Shown here: one piece after another, positions 57,474 through 64,000 of the stretch | Numbering within the stretch: the first letter of the stretch is position 1 | Layout of the letters: each line of letters starts with the position of its first letter | Assembly (NCBI GenBank): GCA_050485425.1 | Contig: JBJHBJ010000015.1 | Span: 1 to 64,000, forward strand | Origin: LSCE01 sp050485425 | GTDB lineage: Bacteria > Pseudomonadota > Gammaproteobacteria > Nitrococcales > Aquisalimonadaceae | Reading direction: 5' to 3' | DNA: 64,000 nucleotides | The notes under the pieces: model-generated | Databases searched by the model: none | What the model was told of the DNA's origin: nothing | Seen by the model: the letters and a program-made list of their open reading frames with translations, nothing else | Made by a program: the position numbers and the translations under genes

Positions 57474-59498
57474 ATGCAAACGCGACCACGCGGCGTCTGC
57501 CTCAGCCTGGCGGGGGCCTGCTGCCTGGCGCCTGTCTGGGCGGCAGCCCAGCAGCCTGCCCTGGGCCCTCTGACCATCGAGGCGGCAATACCGCTGACCA
57601 CCATCCCCTTCTCCGACGACGCGCGGGAGAACCTCGACCGGATCCCAGGCGGCACCTCGCTGGTGGACGAGGAAACCTTGCGCGACGGCCGCGCCGCCAA
57701 TCTGGAGGATGCCCTGTCCACCGTGCCGGGCGTTTACGCCCGAAGCCGGTTCGGCCAGGACGAAACCCGTCTTTCGATCCGCGGCTCCGGCATTTCGCGC
57801 ACCTTCAACAGCCGCGGCGTGCGGCTGCTACGGGACGGTTTGCCGGTCACGGAGGCCGACGGCAACACCCGGACGCAGCTCTTCGATCCGCTCACCGCAC
57901 AGCACATCGAGGTCTATCGCGGCGCCAACGCCATGGGCCACGGTGCAGCCACCCTGGGCGGCGCCGTCAACCTGGTTTCACCCACCGGCCACACCGCCGA
58001 TCGCCTGCGTCTCCGCGGCGAGCTAGGCTCCTTCGGTCATCAGCGCATCCAGGCCAGCGGCGCCTGGCTCGGTGAACAGCGCGGCGATGCCTACGGTACC
58101 ATCACCGGCAGCCGGCAGGACGGGTTTCGCCGGCAATCGGAACAGCAGGCGATCCGCTTCTACGGCAATGCCGGCCTGCAGCACGATCGCGGCGGTGAAA
58201 CCCGGGCCCATCTGGAACTGCAGGACTCCAGGCTTCAGCTGCCCGGCTCGCTGACCCGCCAGGAGTACCGCGACAACCCTCGCCAGGCAGCCCCAAACCA
58301 CGAGAGCGTGGATGCCGCCCGGGACCTGCAACTGGCCCGACTGACGCTCCAGCACGCCCTCCCCCTCGGCGACCGGCAGCAATTGCACCTGGGCGGCTTT
58401 GTGCAAGATCTGCAGATGGACCATCCCCTGCCTTTTGCGCAGATCGACGGCGACCAGCAGGACGTCGGGCTTGCCGTGCGCCACGAGGTGGACGGCAGCC
58501 TGCTGGGCAGGGACAACCGCTTCGCCTGGGGAGTGCTTGCGGTCACCGGGCGGGAGGACAACCGGCAGGAGAACCGCTTCAACCAGGTGGTCACGCGCCG
58601 CGAGTACCGCGCCTCTACGGTGGAACTCTACGCCGACAACAGCTGGGCGCTGACCGAACGCACCCGCCTGATCGCCAGCGCCCAGCTTTCCTGGGCACTG
58701 CGGGAAGTGGACGTGCCCACCGGCAATGCCGCCGAAGCCCGGCAGCAGTACCGCGCCCTCAGCCCCCGGCTCGGCGTGCTCCACCAACTCAGTGCTGAGC
58801 TCCAGGCCTTCGCCAATATCAGTCGCAGCGTCGAGCCCCCGATCAACGGCGAACTGGTCGGCTTCGACGACAGCACCGTGGACGCCCAGCGTGCGGATAC
58901 GCTGGAACTGGGCCTGCGTGGCAGGCATCAGCGGCTGCGATGGGAGGCAGCGGTCTATCATGCCCACCTGAAGAACGAGATCCTGCTGTTCCGCGACCCG
59001 GACAACCCCGACCTGACGGTGGCGGAAAATGCCGACCGCACCTGGCACCAGGGCATGGAGCTGGGGCTCCAGTACAGCCATCTCCTGCCACGGGGCGAAC
59101 TGCAGATGTCCGCGGCATGGACATACCACCGGTTCCGGTTCGACGACGACCGGCAATGGGGCGACAACGCCATACCCGGCATACCGGACCACCTGGCGCG
59201 CCTGGAACTGCGTTACCAGGACGCCGGTGGCCTGTATGCCGGACCTGTACTGGAAGTAGCCGGAGGCCATGCCGTGGATTTTGCCAATACTGAACGGGTG
59301 GACCGGTACGTCCTCTGGGGCGCGCGCGCCGGCTATCGCAGCCCGGACGGCTGGCGCGTCTTTCTGGATGGCCGCAACCTCGCCGACCGACGTCACGCCG
59401 CCAGCACCGCCGTCGTAGCCGACGCGCGGGACGACGGCCGCGTGTACAACCCCGGCGCACCGCGTTCGGTGTACGGAGGTATTGAATGGCACTGGTAA
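57474..59498 (+). CDS. TonB-dependent outer-membrane receptor
   Basis: A 674-residue receptor with a signal peptide, a plug domain (IPGGTSLVDEE...LEDALSTVPGVYAR, RLSIRGSGI, RGVRLLRDGLPVTEADG) and a 22-stranded barrel ending in GGIEWHW. The ligand is not readable from sequence; the neighbours (His/Cys-rich protein, Cys-rich lipoprotein) suggest a metal or metallophore, perhaps copper. GGAGAGAAG precedes ATG 57474. It overlaps the next gene by 13 nt. Confidence 0.9.
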   Translation: MQTRPRGVCLSLAGACCLAPVWAAAQQPALGPLTIEAAIPLTTIPFSDDARENLDRIPGGTSLVDEETLRDGRAANLEDALSTVPGVYARSRFGQDETRLSIRGSGISRTFNSRGVRLLRDGLPVTEADGNTRTQLFDPLTAQHIEVYRGANAMGHGAATLGGAVNLVSPTGHTADRLRLRGELGSFGHQRIQASGAWLGEQRGDAYGTITGSRQDGFRRQSEQQAIRFYGNAGLQHDRGGETRAHLELQDSRLQLPGSLTRQEYRDNPRQAAPNHESVDAARDLQLARLTLQHALPLGDRQQLHLGGFVQDLQMDHPLPFAQIDGDQQDVGLAVRHEVDGSLLGRDNRFAWGVLAVTGREDNRQENRFNQVVTRREYRASTVELYADNSWALTERTRLIASAQLSWALREVDVPTGNAAEARQQYRALSPRLGVLHQLSAELQAFANISRSVEPPINGELVGFDDSTVDAQRADTLELGLRGRHQRLRWEAAVYHAHLKNEILLFRDPDNPDLTVAENADRTWHQGMELGLQYSHLLPRGELQMSAAWTYHRFRFDDDRQWGDNAIPGIPDHLARLELRYQDAGGLYAGPVLEVAGGHAVDFANTERVDRYVLWGARAGYRSPDGWRVFLDGRNLADRRHAASTAVVADARDDGRVYNPGAPRSVYGGIEWHW

Positions 59499-60667
59499 CC
59501 AGAAGCTGGTGGGCGTTGGCGCTCGCCCTGGCGCTCTCGGCCTGCGGGAACACGGACGGCCAACGGTATCTCTCCGAGTTCCGGTATGCCGCGGAGGGTG
59601 ATGTCCTGAGCCTGGCATTTGCCGCCAGTGAAGACGTGCTGCACGTCGTCTGGGTGGAAGATCTGCCGGGTCAGGGGCCAGCGGCACGGCACAGCGCCAG
59701 CGCGGACGGCGGCGCAAGCTGGACCACCCCGGTCACCATCGACACCGGCCAGCCGCCACCCAACCGGGTCCACCGCAGCAACGATATTCGCGTGGCCGTG
59801 GCCGGAGAAACCGTCTATACCGTGTGGCAGACCCGTGGCGACGGCTGGGCCGGCAGCGGCCCGATGGTCATGGCCCGTTCCGGTGACGGAGGCAGGCACT
59901 GGGAAGCCCTCACGCCCCCCGCCACGCCGGACGACAGCCCCAGTCACGGCTTCTTCGCCCTCAGCATCGACCCCGATGCCCTCCCGCACCTGGCCTGGCT
60001 GGACAGCCGGCACGGCCAGCAGGGGCTGCTCCATGCCCGGGGGAACGGTGCCGGGGGCTGGTCCGTCTCGACGGTGAAGGAGCAGACCTGCGAATGCTGC
60101 TGGAACAGCCTGCTCCATGCAGGGGATCGGACCTACCTGCTGTTCCGCGGCAAGAACCCGCGGGACATGGGGCTGGCCGAACAGCAAGGTAACAGTGACT
60201 GGAACGTCCCCGGCCGGGTCGGCGCCTTCGACTGGCACGTGGATGGCTGCCCGCATGTCGGCGGCAGCCTCGCGCTGGATGTGCCTGGCCACACACTGCA
60301 CGCCCTGGTCTGGACCGCACACGAGGACCATCTGGGCGTCCACCATCTGCGCCGGCAGGCAGACGGCGGCGCCTGGTCCGCGCCCCGCCGGATCGGCTCC
60401 CGGGATGCCCGCAATACCGACCTGGCATCCCATCCCCGTCACGGGCTGCTGGCCGCCTGGGATCAGACCGGCGCGGACGCCGCGGTGTATGCCGCCTGGA
60501 TGGAGGACGACGGTCCCGGTTCCGCCGGCCGCCTGAGCCCGGCGGATCAACGCGCCAGTCACCCGCTGGTGGCTGTGACATCCAGCGGCGGACATGTTGC
60601 CTGGACGGAACGTGGAGACGACGACAGGCGCACCTGGCGCATCCGGACACTGCCTTTGCCGAAGTGA
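59486..60667 (+). CDS. Sialidase-fold (beta-propeller) lipoprotein with a CECC motif
   Basis: A 393-residue lipoprotein (lipobox LSAC at about residues 16-19). The rest has Asp-box-like repeats (SADGGASWTTP, SGDGGRHWEAL) typical of six-bladed sialidase-like propellers. A conserved-looking cluster, KEQTCECCWNS, lies near residue 200, and a further cysteine in VDGCPHVGG adds possible metal ligands. No sialidase catalytic set is visible, so glycosidase activity should not be assumed. It overlaps the TonB receptor gene, implying coupled expression and a shared task at the outer membrane. Confidence 0.75.
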   Translation: MALVTRSWWALALALALSACGNTDGQRYLSEFRYAAEGDVLSLAFAASEDVLHVVWVEDLPGQGPAARHSASADGGASWTTPVTIDTGQPPPNRVHRSNDIRVAVAGETVYTVWQTRGDGWAGSGPMVMARSGDGGRHWEALTPPATPDDSPSHGFFALSIDPDALPHLAWLDSRHGQQGLLHARGNGAGGWSVSTVKEQTCECCWNSLLHAGDRTYLLFRGKNPRDMGLAEQQGNSDWNVPGRVGAFDWHVDGCPHVGGSLALDVPGHTLHALVWTAHEDHLGVHHLRRQADGGAWSAPRRIGSRDARNTDLASHPRHGLLAAWDQTGADAAVYAAWMEDDGPGSAGRLSPADQRASHPLVAVTSSGGHVAWTERGDDDRRTWRIRTLPLPK

Positions 60668-60819
60668 CTGGTACACTGGAAGGAGCGCTGAATGACAGCG
60701 TCGGCCGGCACAGGAACTCTGCCGTCCGGCCGGCGCCTAAGCCACTAACGCATGCCGAGCGCCCGGACCGGCGCCGGCACCATCAAATCCGCAGTTTCGG
60801 GACATCTGACTCAGCCACC

Positions 60820-61878
60820 ATGACGTATCACATCACCATCGAGTCTTCCGGCCACCGTTTCACCGCAGAACCCGGCGAGTCGGTCTTGCAGGCCGCACTC
60901 CGTCACGGGCTGGTGATTCCCTACAGTTGTCGCGGCGGCACCTGTGCCACCTGCATGGGCAAGGTGGTCGAGGGCGAAGTGGACTACCCGAACGGGGAGC
61001 TGCCACCCGGGCTGGACCCCAAGGAAGCAGCCGTGGGCCAGGCCCTGTTCTGCCTGGCGCAGCCCCAGAGCGACCTGAGCATCGAGGTGCGCGAGGTCCG
61101 CGACGGTGGGGATATCGAGGCGCGCAAATTGCCATGCCGGGTGGTGGCAATGGAGCAACTGGCGCACGACGTCATGCAGCTGGACCTGAAATTGCCGGAT
61201 ACCGAGCGCCTGCAGTTCCTGCCGGGCCAGTACCTGGACATCATCATGCGGGACGGACGCAAGCGCAGCTATTCGCTGGCCAATCCGCCCCATCTGGACG
61301 ATGTGCTGCAACTGCACGTCCGCCACATCCCGGGCGGGGCGTTCTCGGGGCATGTCTTCGAGAGCATGAAGCAGAAATCCCTGCTGCGCCTGGAAGGCCC
61401 GCTGGGCAATTTCTTTCTGCGCGAGGAATCGCCCCGGCCGATGCTGCTGATCGCCGGCGGCACCGGCTTCGCCCCCATCAAGAGCATGCTGGAGCACGCA
61501 TTCTACGTCGGCCTGGAACGTCCCATGCACTTCTACTGGGGCGCCCGTCAGCGGCGAGACCTCTACCTGGACACCCTGCCGGCGCAGTGGGCCGAACGGT
61601 ATCCGGATTTCCATTACACGCCCTGCCTCTCCGAACCCCAGCCGTCGGACGCCTGGGAGGGACGCATCGGCCTGGTCCACAACATGGTGCTGCAGGATTT
61701 CCCGAACCTGGAGCCCTTCGACGTCTACATCGCCGGCCCGCCGGGAATGATCGAATCCGCCCGGCGTGATTTCGCGGCCCACGGCCTGCCGCCGGAACAA
61801 CTGTATTCCGACGCCTTCGAGCATGCCGTGGACCAGCCACCGGTGTTGGCGGCATCACCCGGCAACCAGAGCGACTGA
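60820..61878 (+). CDS. 2Fe-2S ferredoxin/flavin reductase-like protein (Fre/AscD-type)
   Basis: A 352-residue electron-transfer protein. The N-terminal plant-type ferredoxin domain has cysteines in YSCRGGTCATC and a later ALFCLAQ. A FAD-binding domain follows (RSYSLANPP), then an NAD-binding domain (LIAGGTGFAPIKSML, YIAGPPGMI). It is often named CDP-6-deoxy-delta-3,4-glucoseen reductase, but such genes next to ubiD more plausibly supply electrons in quinone or flavin metabolism. ATG 60820 matches the domain start; the 152 bp upstream hold nothing I can name. Confidence 0.88.
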   Translation: MTYHITIESSGHRFTAEPGESVLQAALRHGLVIPYSCRGGTCATCMGKVVEGEVDYPNGELPPGLDPKEAAVGQALFCLAQPQSDLSIEVREVRDGGDIEARKLPCRVVAMEQLAHDVMQLDLKLPDTERLQFLPGQYLDIIMRDGRKRSYSLANPPHLDDVLQLHVRHIPGGAFSGHVFESMKQKSLLRLEGPLGNFFLREESPRPMLLIAGGTGFAPIKSMLEHAFYVGLERPMHFYWGARQRRDLYLDTLPAQWAERYPDFHYTPCLSEPQPSDAWEGRIGLVHNMVLQDFPNLEPFDVYIAGPPGMIESARRDFAAHGLPPEQLYSDAFEHAVDQPPVLAASPGNQSD

Positions 61879-62017
61879 CAGTACTTCCCGAGCCCCCTGG
61901 ACAACGACCGGACATTGCCAATCAGTCCACAAACCCGCCCCGGGGGGCTGGTAATGCCCGGCAACATATGGAACGCTTGGTTCTAAACGATTCCATGGAT
62001 GACTGGCGCAGCGCAGT

Positions 62018-63814
62018 ATGGAAAAGGACGTTCGGAACACCCCACCCCCTCAGCCCTGTCCGCCGAAGCGGCATGGGCGCGATCTGCTTCCGGCCCTGTT
62101 GCTGGCGGCAGGGCTGGTATTGACCGCCTTCGTCGCCTACTCGCTCTGGCAGGTCGAGCAGCATCAGCACACGCGCAGCTTCCAGGAACAGTTGCGAGAT
62201 CCCATGGACGGCATCAGCAAAACCCTGGAACAGGTGCTCACCCTCACCGATCAGTTCGGTTACCTGATGGGCGCTGCCTCGGCGGAACGCTCGCAGTTGT
62301 TCGAGCGCCTGGCGCACACCGCGCTGGAGCGCCGCCCCTACCTGGAAATGGTGGCCTGGGTGGAAACCGAAGGCGACCTGGCGGAAATACTGGATAATGC
62401 GGTACTCAGCCACGGCGCCTACCGCGCCGGCGGCCAGACGCTGGCCGTGCGGTCGGAGATGCCGCTGATCACGGAAACCCACCAGAACGCCATGCGTCGG
62501 GCCGTAGAGCGGCGCAAGGTCACTGCCGCCGACGGGCCTGTTCTGCTGCCGGGCTCCGACGGACTGCGCGCCGGCCAGGTATTCTTCCGCCCGGTGTTCG
62601 TCGAACAGAGCGACCGGCTGGACGGACTGGTGGTGGTCGCGCTGCGCTTCGACGCCCTCACCGGCGGGCCGTTGAACGGCCGCGGCGCCCGGCTTCATCT
62701 GTTCGATCACAGCCCGGAGACAGGTAGCCGGCTGCCGCTGTACAGCGGCCCGGACATCAGCAGCACCGAAGCCGCCCGGGTCTCGGAATCGCAGCTCGGC
62801 AACCGCCCATCGCTGCGCCGCGAGCTGAGCGTCGCCGATCAGCTATGGGTCGCCTGGCTGGTGCCGGACGCGCGGATGGCAACCGACCTGGACTGGAATC
62901 GCTGGCTGCCATTGCTGCTGCTGGGCCTGGTACTGGTCGCCAGCGCCGCCGCCCTGTATGCGCGTGGCGGCGAGATCGCGCGGGTCAAGGCACGTTTCGT
63001 CGAGCGCGAGCGACTGCTGTCCGAGCTGCGCCGTCGCAACGAGGAGGGGGAGACGAAAAAGGATCCAGCTCGGGAGCCGGACGCCGCTAACCAGCCCTTC
63101 TCGGTCCTGCGCGCCAGCGACGCCAGGGACATGTTCTCCCGCCACGACCAGGACGGCATCACGCTGGCCATCTCCAGTTCCTGCGAGAGCCTGCTGGGCT
63201 ACACGGCGGCGGAACTGGAGGGCCGCAACATCTACGATTTCCTTGACCCGCGCTACCGCGATCGGATACGGCGCAAGCAGGGTGCCAAGCTGGCGCCGGG
63301 GGAAAGCTTCACCGCGGCCCACCCGGTCCGCCACAAGAACGGCCGGCTGATCTGGCTGGAATCCAACCACTGGCTGGTCACCAATGCCGACGGCCAGCAG
63401 GAGGTGCTGGTGTTGTCCCGGGACATCAGCCACCGGCGCGAGGCCGAGCAACAGCTGCGGCAGAGCGAACTGCTCTACCGCAGCGCCTTCGAGCATGCGG
63501 CCATCGGCATCGCCCTGTTTGACCCGCATACCGGGCGCTGCCTGCAGACCAATCGCACCCTCTGCGACTTGCTGGGTTACAGCAGTGCGGAAATGGCCGG
63601 GACCGATTTCCGCGCAATCACCCACCCCGCCGACGTCAACATAACCCCGCCGCTGGTACGCGGAGCGCTGCGCGGGGGTGACAGCAGCTTCCGGGTGGAG
63701 AAGCGCTACCTGCGCAAGGACGGCGGCGTGGTTTCCTGCCAGGTCAGCGGGGCGCTGTTACGCGATCACGAAGGCACCCCGCTGGCACTGGTGGTCCACA
63801 TCCAGGAACTCTAG
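62018..63814 (+). CDS. CHASE-PAS-PAS membrane sensor lacking an output domain
   Basis: A 598-residue sensor. Transmembrane helices at about 23-44 and 296-315 flank a periplasmic CHASE-like domain (PYLEMVAWVETEGDL, PLITETHQNAMRRAV, GQVFFRPVF). Two cytoplasmic PAS domains follow (about 358-470, ending VLSRDISHRREAEQQL, and 475-598). The protein stops at ALVVHIQEL, exactly where the 'QDITERK' linker to a GGDEF, EAL or histidine kinase domain is expected. It is therefore either a truncated diguanylate cyclase/kinase or an unusual output-less sensor. The 139 bp upstream have no clear promoter. Confidence 0.8.
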   Translation: MEKDVRNTPPPQPCPPKRHGRDLLPALLLAAGLVLTAFVAYSLWQVEQHQHTRSFQEQLRDPMDGISKTLEQVLTLTDQFGYLMGAASAERSQLFERLAHTALERRPYLEMVAWVETEGDLAEILDNAVLSHGAYRAGGQTLAVRSEMPLITETHQNAMRRAVERRKVTAADGPVLLPGSDGLRAGQVFFRPVFVEQSDRLDGLVVVALRFDALTGGPLNGRGARLHLFDHSPETGSRLPLYSGPDISSTEAARVSESQLGNRPSLRRELSVADQLWVAWLVPDARMATDLDWNRWLPLLLLGLVLVASAAALYARGGEIARVKARFVERERLLSELRRRNEEGETKKDPAREPDAANQPFSVLRASDARDMFSRHDQDGITLAISSSCESLLGYTAAELEGRNIYDFLDPRYRDRIRRKQGAKLAPGESFTAAHPVRHKNGRLIWLESNHWLVTNADGQQEVLVLSRDISHRREAEQQLRQSELLYRSAFEHAAIGIALFDPHTGRCLQTNRTLCDLLGYSSAEMAGTDFRAITHPADVNITPPLVRGALRGGDSSFRVEKRYLRKDGGVVSCQVSGALLRDHEGTPLALVVHIQEL

Positions 63815-64000
63815 TGTCCCGTAACAGAAGTTCGCAGCATTTCTGAGCGTCAGCCTTGCGCTGGGGCTAGGCGCGGTGGGCAGCCCGGACGCCACCCGGT
63901 ATACTGCCCGGCGTCAACGGTCAAACTTTTCACGCATAATCGTCATGTCCCACCCGCTCATGCATGGAGGCCTCAACGCGGCGGCGTTCCACCCGCCCGT
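63815..64000. other. Terminal non-coding stretch, possibly the edge of a mobile element
   Basis: The sequence after the sensor stop begins TGTCCCGTAACAGAAG and contains TATACT near 63901. An ATG at 63944 opens a frame (MSHPLMHGGLNAAAFHP) that is still open at the window end, too short to identify. Confidence 0.25.

Noticed and set aside
59486..60667. True sialidase
   Set aside because: Asp-box repeats are present, but no arginine-triad or catalytic set could be identified.

Overview
The window is GC-rich (roughly two-thirds G+C by eye), densely packed gammaproteobacterial chromosome. The block divergent mrcA / pilMNOPQ - aroK - aroB - dgt - gltB - gltD - hemE is a classical gammaproteobacterial synteny, known for example from Pseudomonas and the Ectothiorhodospiraceae. 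Here dgt sits between aroB and gltB, where pseudomonads have a SPOR/DamX-type gene. With the Mg-type HemB, the type B L31 and the ubiD/Fre-like pairing, this suggests a Chromatiales/Ectothiorhodospiraceae-like organism. That placement is an inference, not a proven identity. I see no rRNA, tRNA, CRISPR array or complete insertion sequence.

Layout. 1-7.7 kb: a CPXCG zinc-ribbon protein, a Ycf46-type AAA ATPase, DNA polymerase IV, a GlcD-like FAD dehydrogenase, an SDR, an outer-membrane barrel divergent from a membrane-anchored retropepsin-like protease, and a DUF3135 protein. 7.7-10.7 kb: rpmE2 with promoter and terminator, gltA behind a 426-bp structured leader, and a nucleotidyltransferase-like hypothetical. 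10.8-21.4 kb: PBP1A, the type IV pilus alignment/secretin operon pilMNOPQ with start-stop overlaps, then aroK, aroB and dgt. 21.4-28.8 kb: gltBD (ammonia assimilation) with a strong promoter and a leader hairpin, then hemE. 28.9-36 kb: a Nudix hydrolase, a small barrel, hemB, a DUF47-PiT phosphate transport pair behind a convincing PhoB box, aroE, and a kinase/P-loop fusion. 36-43.3 kb: small hypotheticals, then a GNAT gene divergent from tetR-adaptor-RND permease with a textbook TetR operator, and a rhomboid protease. 43.3-46.9 kb: an unrecognised envelope locus in which a three-gene periplasm/outer-membrane operon is divergent from an inner-membrane beta-propeller. 46.9-56.9 kb: an alpha/beta hydrolase, an AstE-like deacylase, a DUF1328 microprotein, a gamma carbonic anhydrase, glutathione reductase, oligopeptidase A, HIT, exonuclease III, a secreted hypothetical and ubiD. 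57-60.7 kb: a probable metal-uptake cassette (His/Cys-rich protein, TonB receptor, Cys-rich propeller lipoprotein) lying between ubiD and the Fre-like reductase. 62-63.8 kb: a CHASE-PAS-PAS membrane sensor with no output domain.

The most unusual signals lie between genes. Two copies of an inverted-repeat element (1-88 and 3115-3209) share an internal core that folds into two hairpins with GGA in their loops, the hallmark of CsrA/RsmA binding. A second, different nested-cruciform element lies downstream of gltA. A 29-nt motif downstream of gltA recurs downstream of ubiD. Further candidates are structured leaders on gltA, gltB and rpmE2, a long dyad between mrcA and pilM, and the unexplained envelope locus at 43.3-46.9 kb.
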